From Sphingobacteriaceae bacterium GW460-11-11-14-LB5 (GTDB lineage: Bacteria; Bacteroidota; Bacteroidia; Sphingobacteriales; Sphingobacteriaceae), in assembly GCA_002151545.1 (NCBI GenBank), contig CP021237.1, positions 4,650,001 to 4,714,000 of the forward strand: a stretch of DNA of 64,000 nt, given 5' to 3'. Shown piece after piece: positions 43,401 to 52,313 of this stretch; positions within the stretch are counted from its first letter, which is position 1, and each line of letters starts with the position of its first letter. The notes below the pieces were generated by a model. It was not told where the DNA came from and did no database searches. It saw nothing but the letters and a program-made list of their open reading frames with translations. A program made the position numbers and the translations under genes.

Positions 43401-45692
43401 ATGTTAACCCACCATAAAATAATTGCAGCCGAATTAAAAGTTGCAGAAAAACAAGTAACCGCAACCATAAATCTGTTAGATGAAGGTGCTACAGTTCCCT
43501 TTATTTCACGTTATCGTAAAGAAGCAACCGGTAGCTTAGATGAGGTTGAGGTAGCAGCAATCCGCGATCGGGTTTTGCAGTTGCGCGATTTAGACAAGCG
43601 CCGGGAAGCGATTTTGAAATCGATGACCGAGCTTGGCAAGTTAACACCTGAACTAGAAAAAAAGATCAACGAAGCAGAAACCATTTCGCTTTTAGAAGAT
43701 ATTTACCTGCCGTTTAAGCCTAAGCGTAAAACACGTGCTTCGGTAGCAAAAGAAAAAGGGTTAGAACCTTTGGCCTTGCAGATATTTGAGCAGCATGCTT
43801 TTGATTTGGAGGCGTCAGCAGATAAATTTATCGATGCAGAGAAAGGTGTAAATTCACTTGACGAAGCTTTAGCAGGTGCAAGGGATATCATTGCTGAAAT
43901 GATTTCTGAAAATGTAGAGGCACGGACCAAAATGCGCACCTATTTTCAGGAAAAAGCCTCTTTTAAATCAGAAGTGATTAAAGGAAAAGAAGAAGAAGGC
44001 ATTAAATATAAAGATTACTTCGAATGGAACGAGCCGGTTAAAACAGCTGCATCGCACCGTGTTCTGGCCATGCGCCGCGGAGAAAAGGAGCTGATTTTAA
44101 GATTAGATGCACTTCCACCGGCAGAAGATGCCATTGCTATTTTAGAAAACCAGTTTATTTTAGGCAATAATGCAGCTTCAAAGCAGGTCCAGCAGGCTTT
44201 AGAAGATGGCTACAAACGTTTGTTGGAACCAGCAATGGAAACCGAACTTCGTGTTTTCACCAAACAAAAAGCGGATGAAGAAGCCATCCGCGTATTTGCC
44301 GAAAATGCACGTCAATTGTTATTGGCAGCTCCAATGGGACAAAAAAATGTATTGGCGATCGATCCCGGTTTCCGTACAGGCTGCAAAGTGGTTTGTTTAG
44401 ATAAACAAGGTCAGTTGTTAGAAAATACGGCAATTTACCCGCATACCGGACAAGGAAATGTGAAAAATGCCGAATTTACTATCCAACAGCTTTGCGAGAA
44501 ACATAATGTTGAAGCTATAGCCATTGGTAACGGTACTGCAGGAAGAGAAACCGAAGCTTTTGTTCGTGCGTTGAATTTACCGCACATCACCATTGTAATG
44601 GTTAACGAAAGTGGCGCTTCTATTTATTCAGCGTCAGAAGTAGCCAGAGAAGAATTCCCTACGCAGGATATTACCGTACGTGGAGCCGTTTCAATTGGTC
44701 GCCGTTTAATGGACCCATTGGCTGAACTGGTAAAAATTGATCCGAAATCTATCGGTGTTGGTCAATATCAGCACGATGTTGATCAGAATAAATTACAGGC
44801 AAGTTTGGATGATACCGTTATCAGTGCGGTAAACGCTGTTGGTGTAGAATTAAATACTGCCTCAAAGCAGATTTTAGCCTATGTTTCGGGTTTAGGACCA
44901 ACATTAGCACAGAATATTGTTGATTATAGAAATACACACGGTGCTTTTAAAAACCGTGAAAGTCTGAAAAAAGTACCTCGTTTGGGCGATAAAGCTTACG
45001 AGCAGGCAGCAGGTTTCTTACGCATCCGCAATGCAGAAAATGTTTTGGATACCAGCGGTGTTCACCCTGAGCGTTATGCCGTAGTAGATAAAATGGCAAA
45101 AGATCTCGGTACTACGGTTTCAGCTTTAATGAAAGATACGCAATTGCAAAAGCAGATCAAACCACAACAATATGTAACAGATGAAATCGGCTTACCAACA
45201 CTAACGGATATTTTAAAAGAACTGGCAAAACCTGGCCGCGATCCACGTGAACAGTTTGAAGCTTTTAGCTTTACCGATGGCGTAAACGAGATTTCAGATT
45301 TAAGAGTGGGCATGAAACTCCCTGGAATTGTAACCAACATTACCAACTTCGGTGCCTTTGTTGATATCGGCGTACACCAGGATGGTCTGGTTCACACCAG
45401 TCAGCTGGCCAACCGTTTTGTGGCTAACCCAAATGATGTGGTAAAAGTTCATCAAAAGGTAGAAGTTACCGTTATGGAAGTTGATGCTGCGCGTAAAAGA
45501 ATTTCGCTTTCAATGAAAACTGAAGTTAGTCCGAAGTCTGAAGTCCGCAGTCGGGAGTCTAAAGAACACAAGCCTAAGCAAGAATACAAACCCAATAACA
45601 GCAAGCCTATTTTTAAACCACGTAATGAACCAAAAGATGCTGATGGCGATTTGCAAGAGAAATTGGCAAAACTGAAAGGCATGTTTAAATAA
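43401..45692 (+). CDS. tex: Tex-family RNA-binding transcription accessory protein
   Basis: 763 residues. N-terminal helical domain (ATVPFISRYRKEATGSLDEV), YqgF-like domain (VLAIDPGFRTGCKVVCLDKQGQ), tandem helix-hairpin-helix (VNAVGVELNTASKQILAYVSGLG, FKNRESLKKVPRLGDKAYEQAAGFLRI), and a C-terminal S1 domain (GMKLPGIVTNITNFGAFVDIGVHQDGLVHTSQL). Tex binds RNA and affects transcription elongation and virulence genes in other bacteria. Just after the S1 domain the chain enters SPKSEVRSRESKE, encoded by a repeat resembling those in the intergenic DNA; it then ends KLKGMFK. Confidence 0.95.
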   Translation: MLTHHKIIAAELKVAEKQVTATINLLDEGATVPFISRYRKEATGSLDEVEVAAIRDRVLQLRDLDKRREAILKSMTELGKLTPELEKKINEAETISLLEDIYLPFKPKRKTRASVAKEKGLEPLALQIFEQHAFDLEASADKFIDAEKGVNSLDEALAGARDIIAEMISENVEARTKMRTYFQEKASFKSEVIKGKEEEGIKYKDYFEWNEPVKTAASHRVLAMRRGEKELILRLDALPPAEDAIAILENQFILGNNAASKQVQQALEDGYKRLLEPAMETELRVFTKQKADEEAIRVFAENARQLLLAAPMGQKNVLAIDPGFRTGCKVVCLDKQGQLLENTAIYPHTGQGNVKNAEFTIQQLCEKHNVEAIAIGNGTAGRETEAFVRALNLPHITIVMVNESGASIYSASEVAREEFPTQDITVRGAVSIGRRLMDPLAELVKIDPKSIGVGQYQHDVDQNKLQASLDDTVISAVNAVGVELNTASKQILAYVSGLGPTLAQNIVDYRNTHGAFKNRESLKKVPRLGDKAYEQAAGFLRIRNAENVLDTSGVHPERYAVVDKMAKDLGTTVSALMKDTQLQKQIKPQQYVTDEIGLPTLTDILKELAKPGRDPREQFEAFSFTDGVNEISDLRVGMKLPGIVTNITNFGAFVDIGVHQDGLVHTSQLANRFVANPNDVVKVHQKVEVTVMEVDAARKRISLSMKTEVSPKSEVRSRESKEHKPKQEYKPNNSKPIFKPRNEPKDADGDLQEKLAKLKGMFK

Positions 45693-45710
45693 TTACGGGC
45701 AATTCTCATA

Positions 45711-45752
45711 CTGAGCCTGTCGAAGTATTTAGGGAGTCTTCGACAGGCTCAG
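45711..45752. repeat. Inverted REP-like pair between tex and mscS
   Basis: CTGAGCCTGTCGAAG (45711-45725) and CTTCGACAGGCTCAG (45738-45752) are perfect 15-bp complements with a 12-base loop. They separate the convergent tex and mechanosensitive channel genes, but have no T-run. A single arm recurs at 29666. Confidence 0.7.
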
Positions 45753-45764
45753 ACTGACATGTAA

Positions 45765-46832
45765 TTACTGTTTCTCAAACTCCAATCTCTTCTTCGGTAA
45801 ACTTTCAGGATAATTTGTTTGAATAAACGAAATCATAGCTTCCCTTACATGGCAACGTAAATCGAAAGCCCTTGAAGAATTAGAAGCGCTCATCAGAAAT
45901 CGGACTTCGATGGCGCCATCTTTTGTACTATCGGTAACCTGTACTACATTTACACGTTTGTCCCAAAGTGGATTAGCATTCAATAACCTGGTTAATTCTT
46001 GTCGCAATGGCTCAATCGGGATGGTATAATCAAGATATAAAAAAACCGTTCCAAGCAGATCAGCAGAAACACGGGTCCAGTTTTGAAATGGTTTTTCAAT
46101 AAAATAGGTAATCGGCAAGATCAACCGTCGTTGATCCCAGATATTAACCACCACATAGGTTAAAGTAATTTCTTCGACTTTTCCCCATTCGCCTTCTACA
46201 ATTACAACATCATCAATTCTGATCGGCTGGGTAAAGGCAATCTGAAAGCCTGCCAATAAATTTCCAAGGGATTTCTGCGCTGCAAAACCGATGATAATCC
46301 CACCTATACCAACTCCCGTAAGTAAGCCAGCCCCGATTTTACGCATGCTTTCAAAACTCAATAAAATAATAGCAGCAGTAATTAAAATAATAAGCGAAAC
46401 AATAAATTTTCGAACAAACTGCAACTGCGTTCTGATTTTACGTTCCTTTAGGTTATTTTCTTTGTTTAGGTCATATTTCAGGTAGAAATAATCTTCCAAA
46501 ACGTTAATTGCCCTCACCAAAATAAGTGCAAAAGTAACCGTAAGTGCAATTTCCAATATCTTGGTTATTGGAAGACGATATGTTGGCGCCATCTCCATCA
46601 GCGTTAACGAGAAGTTAAGGAACAATAAGGGAATAAAAATAGCTACAGGTCTCCTCAAATGCTTCACTGTCGATTTTATAATGATAAAATCCCACCATCG
46701 CGAAAGCAGGATGAAAGTTTTGTGAATGATAAACTTGATTAAAATGCCAAGAGATACCGCTATTAATCCAATGATGAGATTCTTAAAAAACAAAGGAATT
46801 GGATAACCGAAAATCTGGTCGATATACTGCAT
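45765..46832 (-). CDS. MscS-type mechanosensitive ion channel
   Basis: 355 residues. Four or so N-terminal membrane helices include FFKNLIIGLIAVSLGILIKFIIHKTFILL and PVAIFIPLLFLNFSLTLM. The pore helix region is GAGLLTGVGIGGIIIGFAAQKSLGNLLAGFQIAFTQPIRIDDVVIVEGEWGKVEEITL, followed by the cytoplasmic beta domain. It opens on membrane tension to release solutes. It is larger than E. coli MscS (286 residues) because of extra N-terminal helices. It converges with tex. Confidence 0.93.
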   Translation of the reverse strand: MQYIDQIFGYPIPLFFKNLIIGLIAVSLGILIKFIIHKTFILLSRWWDFIIIKSTVKHLRRPVAIFIPLLFLNFSLTLMEMAPTYRLPITKILEIALTVTFALILVRAINVLEDYFYLKYDLNKENNLKERKIRTQLQFVRKFIVSLIILITAAIILLSFESMRKIGAGLLTGVGIGGIIIGFAAQKSLGNLLAGFQIAFTQPIRIDDVVIVEGEWGKVEEITLTYVVVNIWDQRRLILPITYFIEKPFQNWTRVSADLLGTVFLYLDYTIPIEPLRQELTRLLNANPLWDKRVNVVQVTDSTKDGAIEVRFLMSASNSSRAFDLRCHVREAMISFIQTNYPESLPKKRLEFEKQ

Positions 46833-46978
46833 AAACGAAATCTGTGGTTAATAAATACGGCGATCACCTAATGGATATTCTTATAACAGCCATATTTTTT
46901 GATTGTTTGCCAACAGGAAACCACTAGCCCCAAATAATTATTTACATTAGCATTTTGTAAATCTTCAAAAAGGAAAGG

Positions 46979-47641
46979 ATGGATTTTTTCGATGCTCACA
47001 CTATATTTTTTACTGTTCTTGGCTATAAAATGAGCTATCTGGAATTCTTCGCAGTAATTACGGGGATTATTTCAGTTTCTCTTTCGGCAAAAGCAAGCAT
47101 CTGGAGCTGGCCTGCAGGTATTGTTAATGTATTCCTATCAGCCTTTTTATACTATCAAAGCCAGCTTTACCCCGATATGTTTCTGATGGTTTTCTTTTTT
47201 GTAACCAACATAATGGGCTGGTGGCGATGGGCGAATCCAAAACCTGAAGAAGAGGATAAAAACAAAGAACTTAAAATTAGTTTTATGCCGATAAAACAGT
47301 TTCTAATATTCTTGGTTATTGGCATTGTTGGTACATTACTGATGGGTACACTAGCCAGTCAGCTCCACAATTGGCTCCCAATGTTATTTAACTTGCCAAG
47401 TGCTTATCCTTTTGTCGATTCGTTTATTTTTGTAATGAGCGTGATCACCACTTTTCTAATGATCCAAAAAAGGATAGAATGCTGGATTATCTGGCTGATC
47501 ATCGATGTAGTGGCTACTTACCTATACTTTTTAAAAGGCATCAAATTTATGGGAATAGAATATTTAATTTTTACCGTTATTGCTGCATTTGCGTTGTGGC
47601 ATTGGATAAAAGAGTATAAAAGCTATTCTAAACCAGCATGA
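46979..47641 (+). CDS. pnuC: Nicotinamide riboside transporter PnuC
   Basis: 220 residues with seven predicted membrane helices. Signature: ASIWSWPAGIVNVFLSAFLYYQSQLYPDMFLMVFFFVTNIMGWWRW, and CWIIWLIIDVVATYLYFLKGIKFMGIEYLIF near the C-terminus. It imports nicotinamide riboside, which the coupled NadR then phosphorylates and adenylates. It overlaps nadR by 4 bases (ATGA). The ATG at 46979 has GGAAAGG just upstream. Confidence 0.95.
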   Translation: MDFFDAHTIFFTVLGYKMSYLEFFAVITGIISVSLSAKASIWSWPAGIVNVFLSAFLYYQSQLYPDMFLMVFFFVTNIMGWWRWANPKPEEEDKNKELKISFMPIKQFLIFLVIGIVGTLLMGTLASQLHNWLPMLFNLPSAYPFVDSFIFVMSVITTFLMIQKRIECWIIWLIIDVVATYLYFLKGIKFMGIEYLIFTVIAAFALWHWIKEYKSYSKPA

Positions 47642-48603
47642 AAAGAGGTTTAGTGATTGGCAAATTTATGCCTATCCATAACGGGCATATTGCGTTGATT
47701 AATTTCGCTGCCTCAGAATGTGATGAGTTGATTGTTTCGATGAGTTATACACCTGCTGACAAGATTGATCCGGCTATGCGTTTCAAATGGATCAAGGAAA
47801 TATTTAAGGATCAGCCGAACATCAAGCCCGCCATCATTGCGGATGATTTTGATGATGAAACCCTAGCCTTACAAGATCGGACAAATATCTGGGCGATTAG
47901 AATGAAAGAAGTATATCCAAAGATCGACATGCTTTTTAGCTCTGAATTTTATGGAGAACCTTTTGCTTTTAATTTAGATGCTGAACATATTTTGTTTGAC
48001 GAACCAAGAAAATTTATCCCCGTTTCCGCAACTTTAATCAGAACTAAACCATTCCAATACTGGGAATTTATCCCAAAAGAAGTACGCCCGTTTTTTGTAA
48101 AGAAGATTTGTTTCTATGGGCCAGAAAGTACGGGTAAATCAACCATGGCCGAAAAAATGGCTTTGCACTATCAAACCACCTTTGTTCCTGAAGTTGCACG
48201 CGAATTAATCACATCGAACGATATTACCCTTGATGACATTATCAAAATTGGGACAGCACAAACCGAAAGGGTAAAAGAAAAAGCCAGCATGGCCAATAAG
48301 GTTGTCTTTTGTGATACCGACCTGATTACCACAAAAATTTATTCGCAATATTACCTGAACGAAGTTCCACAGATTCTGAATGATCTGGAAAACGAAATCC
48401 GCTACGATTTATATTTCCTATTGGATATTGATGTAAAATGGGTAGCCGATCACCTACGCGATTTTGGAGACCAGCGCTTAGAAATGTTTAACCTATTTAA
48501 AGGCGAGCTAGAAAAACGTGGGATAAACTATATTCAGATCAGTGGAAATTATGCAGAACGTGAAGAGAGGATTAAAAAAATTATAGATTCACTATTGGCG
48601 TAA
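47638..48603 (+). CDS. nadR: NadR-like bifunctional NMN adenylyltransferase/ribosylnicotinamide kinase
   Basis: 321 residues. The N-terminal nucleotidyltransferase (GLVIGKFMPIHNGHIALI with HNGH, VSATLIRTKPF) makes NAD from NMN. The C-terminal kinase (KKICFYGPESTGKSTMAEKM with P-loop, VFCDTDLITTKIY) phosphorylates nicotinamide riboside. There is no N-terminal HTH, so unlike E. coli NadR it is not a repressor. Overlap with pnuC couples uptake with salvage. Confidence 0.95.
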   Translation: MKRGLVIGKFMPIHNGHIALINFAASECDELIVSMSYTPADKIDPAMRFKWIKEIFKDQPNIKPAIIADDFDDETLALQDRTNIWAIRMKEVYPKIDMLFSSEFYGEPFAFNLDAEHILFDEPRKFIPVSATLIRTKPFQYWEFIPKEVRPFFVKKICFYGPESTGKSTMAEKMALHYQTTFVPEVARELITSNDITLDDIIKIGTAQTERVKEKASMANKVVFCDTDLITTKIYSQYYLNEVPQILNDLENEIRYDLYFLLDIDVKWVADHLRDFGDQRLEMFNLFKGELEKRGINYIQISGNYAEREERIKKIIDSLLA

Positions 48604-48645
48604 ATAAATCAATTTTTGTATCTTCAAGTCAAATCCAAAAATGAT

Positions 48646-49185
48646 ATGACAGCGAAACAAATGCTTCCTATCATCCCTGACAATATTGTAGTTAATAAAA
48701 TTTACGAACTAAGAGGCCTTAAAGTAATGCTTGATAGCGATCTGGCCGAACTTTATGGTGTAGAAACTAAACGCCTTAATGAGCAAGTTGGTAGAAATTC
48801 AGATAGATTTCCAGAAGATTTCATGTTTCAACTAACTGATGAAGAATGGTTAAACTTGAAGTCGCAAATTGCGACCTCAAAAAATGGAAGAGGTGGAAGA
48901 ACCTATTTACCTAATGTTTTTACCGAACATGGTGTGCTTATGCTATCGAGTGTTTTAAACAGTAAGCAGGCCATTCAGGTAAATATCCAAATTGTAAGGA
49001 TTTTCTCCCGTATCCGTCAATTTATTCTTGATAATGGCGAACTCAAATTGGAAATCGCCGAAATCAAACGAAAAGTGGATAACCATGATAAAAACATCGA
49101 ACTGGTTTTTAGTTATCTTGATCAACTAATCGATAAGAAAATTGGACCGAGAAAAAGGATTGGTTATATGCCTGATGATTTGTGA
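48646..49185 (+). CDS. ORF6N domain-containing protein
   Basis: 179 residues from ATG 48646 (MTAKQMLPIIPDN); an earlier TTG at 48616 is less likely. The ORF6N/KilA-N-like DNA-binding region is YELRGLKVMLDSDLAELYGVETKRLNEQVGRNSDRFPEDFMFQLTDEEW, then NVFTEHGVLMLSSVLNSKQAIQVNIQIVRIFSRIRQFI, and a coiled C-terminus. It is common in phage and mobile elements; no phage genes are nearby here. The function is unknown. It follows nadR by 42 bases. Confidence 0.9.
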   Translation: MTAKQMLPIIPDNIVVNKIYELRGLKVMLDSDLAELYGVETKRLNEQVGRNSDRFPEDFMFQLTDEEWLNLKSQIATSKNGRGGRTYLPNVFTEHGVLMLSSVLNSKQAIQVNIQIVRIFSRIRQFILDNGELKLEIAEIKRKVDNHDKNIELVFSYLDQLIDKKIGPRKRIGYMPDDL

Positions 49186-49490
49186 CAAGATTGCGATTCA
49201 ATATTTAAGCCTAACTACAAATAGTTCCACTAGCCGAAGTTATAAACAGGATTGCAGCGATATCCTTTTAATTTGTAGTTTCCGTTCACAATGTCATGCT
49301 AAGGCGCTAAAAATCTGCAACCGGTGAAACAGATGCATTTAAAAGATTTAGCGTAGAGTCCGGCTGAACCCAACCAAAAAATTTCCGGCTTTGCTTTTCA
49401 CAACCTAAAAAATATACAGCCTATCAGATGCTGAAATAAATTCAGCATGACGATTGTCAGGTAAAAACGTAAAAATTTTTCAATCAACTA
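49186..49490. other. Intergenic region before the ribosomal-protein operon
   Basis: About 300 bases with no supported gene. It holds GATGCTGAAATAAATTCAGCATGACG near 49429, containing a GATGCTGAA/TTCAGCATGA dyad of the dispersed AATGACG/CATGACG repeat group. The rplM promoter follows directly. Confidence 0.45.
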
Positions 49491-49521
49491 TTTGATAATA
49501 AAAGTATTCTATCTATCTTTG
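49491..49521 (+). promoter_or_regulatory. Promoter of the rplM-rpsI operon
   Basis: TTTG (49491-49494), a 19-base spacer and TATCTTTG (49514-49521) match the Bacteroidota consensus exactly. It serves the ribosomal-protein operon starting at 49576. Confidence 0.8.
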
Positions 49522-49575
49522 CAGTCCCAAATTTAATGGGAATAATAAATTGTTTAATAAATTAAATACAAGCAA

Positions 49576-50019
49576 GTGAATACGTTAAGTTACAAAACTG
49601 TCTCGGCCAATGCGAAAACTGTTAACAAACAGTGGATTGTTGTTGATGCGCAAGGCGAGATTTTGGGGCGCTTGTCATCGAAGATCGCTATGATCATCCG
49701 TGGTAAAAACAAGCCTGAGTACACCCCACACGTAGATTGCGGCGATAACGTAATTGTTATCAATGCAGACAAGGTTAAATTGACAGGAAACAAATTCAGC
49801 GAAAAGCAATATGTTTCTTATACTGGTTATCCAGGTGGTCAACGTTTTATTTCTCCTAAGGAGTTAATGGCGAAACACCCTCAACGTGTAATCGAGAAAG
49901 CGGTACGTGGTATGTTACCGAAAACTAAATTGGGTAAAAAATTATACACCAATCTTTTTGTGTATGCTGGTGAAACTCACCCTCATGCAGCTCAATCTCC
50001 AAAAACCATTAAACTTTAA
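49576..50019 (+). CDS. rplM: 50S ribosomal protein L13
   Basis: 147 residues from a GTG at 49576. WIVVDAQGEILGRLSSKIAMIIRGKNKPEYTPHVDCGDNVIVINADKVKLTGNK is the L13 signature, and MLPKTKLGKKLYTNLFVYAGETHPH follows. An early assembly protein of the large subunit. rpsI begins 3 bases after its stop, the conserved L13-S9 order. Confidence 0.98.
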   Translation: MNTLSYKTVSANAKTVNKQWIVVDAQGEILGRLSSKIAMIIRGKNKPEYTPHVDCGDNVIVINADKVKLTGNKFSEKQYVSYTGYPGGQRFISPKELMAKHPQRVIEKAVRGMLPKTKLGKKLYTNLFVYAGETHPHAAQSPKTIKL

Positions 50020-50022
50020 GAA

Positions 50023-50409
50023 ATGTCAGTTACTAACACTTCAGGAAGAAGAAAAACAGCTGTTGCACGTATCTACTTAAAAGATGGTGCTGGCGCAATT
50101 ACCGTTAACGGTAAAGATCACAAAGTATATTTCCCAACTTTACCATTGCAATATATCGTAAACCAAAGTTTAGAAGTTTCTGAACTTGTAGGTCGTTATG
50201 ATATCACTGTAAATGTACAAGGTGGTGGAGTAAAAGGACAAGCAGAAGCTGTTCGTTTAGCTATTGCTAAAGCGATTGTTGAACTAGATGCGGAGAAAAA
50301 ACCTGCATTACGTGCTAAAGGCCTAATGACGCGTGATATGCGTATGGTTGAGCGTAAAAAACCAGGACGTGCTAAAGCTCGTAAGAAATTCCAATTCAGT
50401 AAACGTTAA
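50023..50409 (+). CDS. rpsI: 30S ribosomal protein S9
   Basis: 128 residues. Landmarks are SGRRKTAVARIYLKDGAGAITVNGKDH, NVQGGGVKGQAEAVRLAIAKAIVELD, and the basic C-terminus KKPGRAKARKKFQFSKR, whose last Lys-Arg residues contact P-site tRNA in known structures. The gene is complete and coupled to rplM. Confidence 0.98.
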   Translation: MSVTNTSGRRKTAVARIYLKDGAGAITVNGKDHKVYFPTLPLQYIVNQSLEVSELVGRYDITVNVQGGGVKGQAEAVRLAIAKAIVELDAEKKPALRAKGLMTRDMRMVERKKPGRAKARKKFQFSKR

Positions 50410-50413
50410 TCAC

Positions 50414-50419
50414 AGGAGG
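50414..50419 (+). promoter_or_regulatory. Unusually strong Shine-Dalgarno before rpsB
   Basis: AGGAGG lies 8 bases before the rpsB start codon. This is notable because most starts in this window have only A-rich leaders, as is usual in Bacteroidota. Confidence 0.6.
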
Positions 50420-50427
50420 CAAAGACA

Positions 50428-51261
50428 ATGGCAAGAACAACTTATCAAGACTTATTGGATGCAGGTGTACACTTTGGTCACCTTACCCGTAAATGGAATC
50501 CAAAAATGGCTCCTTACATTTTCATGGAGCGTAATGGAATTCACATTATAGATTTAAATAAAACTTTAACTAAAACTGAAGAAGCTGCGGCTGCGATTAA
50601 ACAAATCGTAAAATCAGGACGTAAAGTATTATTTGTTTCAACAAAAAAACAAGCAAAAGGAATCGTAGCTGAACAAGCTAAAAAAGTAAACATGCCTTTC
50701 GTAACCGAGCGTTGGTTAGGTGGTATGTTAACCAACTTTGCTACTGTTCGTAAGTCAATCAAAAAGATGTCTAACATCGATAAAATGACTAAAGACGGTA
50801 CTTATTCGATCTTATCTAAAAAAGAGCGTTTAATGATTCAACGTGAGCGTATTAAATTAGAATCACTTTTAGGTGGTATTGCTGATTTAAACCGTTTACC
50901 TGCAGCTTTATTCTTAATTGATGTTAAGAAAGAACACATTGCAGTTACTGAAGCGTTAAAATTAAACATCCCTACTTTTGCGATGGTTGATACTAACTCT
51001 GATCCTTCTAACATCGATTTCCCTATCCCGGCGAATGATGATGCTACAAAATCAATCTCTTTAATTACTGATGTAATTATCAAAGCTATTGAAGAAGGTT
51101 TAGATGAGCGTAAACGCGAAAAAGATGATGAGGCTGAAAAAGAAGCAGTAGCGGCTAAAGCTGCAGCTGATGCTCCAGAAGCAAAAGAGCCAAGACGTAA
51201 AAAAGCTGCTGAGGCAGAAGTTGAAGCGTCAGCATCAGAAGAAACTAAAACAGAAGAATAG
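50428..51261 (+). CDS. rpsB: 30S ribosomal protein S2
   Basis: 277 residues. LLDAGVHFGHLTRKWNPKMAPYIFMERNGIHIIDLNKTL and FVTERWLGGMLTNFATVRKSIKKM are diagnostic. The C-terminal extension after about residue 220 is long and rich in Ala, Glu and Lys (KREKDDEAEKEAVAAKAAADAPEAKEPRRKK), probably disordered. It is the third gene of the rplM-rpsI-rpsB-tsf block and the only one with a full AGGAGG. Confidence 0.98.
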   Translation: MARTTYQDLLDAGVHFGHLTRKWNPKMAPYIFMERNGIHIIDLNKTLTKTEEAAAAIKQIVKSGRKVLFVSTKKQAKGIVAEQAKKVNMPFVTERWLGGMLTNFATVRKSIKKMSNIDKMTKDGTYSILSKKERLMIQRERIKLESLLGGIADLNRLPAALFLIDVKKEHIAVTEALKLNIPTFAMVDTNSDPSNIDFPIPANDDATKSISLITDVIIKAIEEGLDERKREKDDEAEKEAVAAKAAADAPEAKEPRRKKAAEAEVEASASEETKTEE

Positions 51262-51273
51262 TAATATTTTTTA

Positions 51274-51351
51274 ATTGCAGGTTACTGGTTTCAGGTTTTA
51301 AGTTGGCTTAACATGAGTTTAACTTGGCGCTTGTAACTTGTAACCTGTAAT
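51274..51351. repeat. Imperfect inverted repeat between rpsB and tsf
   Basis: ATTGCAGGTTAC (51274-51285) and GTAACCTGTAAT (51340-51351) pair with one mismatch around a 54-base loop. The loop holds low-complexity words (GGTTTCAGGTTTTAAGTTGG). The element may be a variant of the dispersed degenerate repeats. Confidence 0.45.
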
Positions 51352-51390
51352 TGTTATAACAAGATTGTAAAATTTAAAAAAGGAAATAAA

Positions 51391-52236
51391 ATGTCTACAG
51401 TACAAATTACTGCCGCTGATGTAAATAAACTACGCCAACAAACTGGTGCTGGTATGATGGATTGCAAAAAAGCATTATTAGAAGCTAATGGCGATTTCGA
51501 AGCTGCTGTTGATTTATTGCGCAAAAAAGGTCAAAAAGTATCTGCCGCTCGTTCTGGTAATGCTACTTCTGAAGGCCTGGTATCAATCAATGTTTCAGCG
51601 GATGGCACAAATGGTAAATTAGTTGCTTTAGCTTGTGAAACTGAGCCAGTTTCTAAAGTGGAAGATTTCCGTAACCTAGCTCAAGCTGTTTTAGCTGCTG
51701 CAGTTGCCAACAATCCTGCTAATACTGAAGAATTATCAGCAATTACTTTGGAAGATGGACGTACAGTTGCTGAAACCATAACTGAACTAACCGGTAAAAT
51801 CGGAGAGAAAATCGTTATTCAGGAGTACGCAAATATATCTGGTGAGAAAATCGTTTCTTATATCCACTCTAATGGTAAAATGGGTGTTTTAGTAGTATTT
51901 GAAGGTGCTAATGGCGCAGATATTACTGAAGCTGGTAAAGATGTTGCTATGCAAATTGCTGCAATGAACCCAGTTGCTGTTGATAAAGACGGTGTTGATC
52001 CTGCTACTATCGAACGTGAAATCGAGATTGCTAAAGACGTTATCCGTCAAGAAGGCAAACCTGAAGAAATGGTGGAGAAAATTGCTGCTGGTAAATTGAA
52101 TAAATTCTACAAAGACAGTACTTTATTAAACCAGGAGTTTGTTAAAGATAGCTCTATCGATGTACGTAAATTTTTAGATAACACTTCTAAAGGTTTAACT
52201 GTATCTGCTTTCAAACGTGTACAATTAGGTGCATAA
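51391..52236 (+). CDS. tsf: Elongation factor Ts
   Basis: 281 residues. The N-terminal UBA-like domain (VNKLRQQTGAGMMDCKKALLEANGDFEAAVDLLRKKG) and core residues for EF-Tu contact (ACETEPVSKVEDF) are present. It recycles EF-Tu-GDP. It is preceded by a 129-base spacer and ends in a terminator, closing the rplM-tsf block. pyrH and frr, often next in other bacteria, are separated by two unrelated genes here. Confidence 0.98.
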   Translation: MSTVQITAADVNKLRQQTGAGMMDCKKALLEANGDFEAAVDLLRKKGQKVSAARSGNATSEGLVSINVSADGTNGKLVALACETEPVSKVEDFRNLAQAVLAAAVANNPANTEELSAITLEDGRTVAETITELTGKIGEKIVIQEYANISGEKIVSYIHSNGKMGVLVVFEGANGADITEAGKDVAMQIAAMNPVAVDKDGVDPATIEREIEIAKDVIRQEGKPEEMVEKIAAGKLNKFYKDSTLLNQEFVKDSSIDVRKFLDNTSKGLTVSAFKRVQLGA

Positions 52237-52253
52237 GCACTAAAAAACATATT

Positions 52254-52288
52254 AAAAAGCTCCCGATGTTGAATCGGGAGCTTTTTTT
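52254..52288 (+). terminator. Rho-independent terminator after tsf
   Basis: AAAAAGCTCCCGAT (52254-52267) pairs with ATCGGGAGC at 52273-52281 around GTTGA, followed by a 7-base T-run. Confidence 0.92.
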
Positions 52289-52313
52289 ATGCCTATATAT
52301 TTTAGGAAAGGGC

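Noticed and set aside
49525..49541. TCCCA/TGGGA hairpin as an L13 leader regulator
   Set aside because: The predicted transcription start (about 49528) falls within the hairpin, so it would not be fully transcribed.
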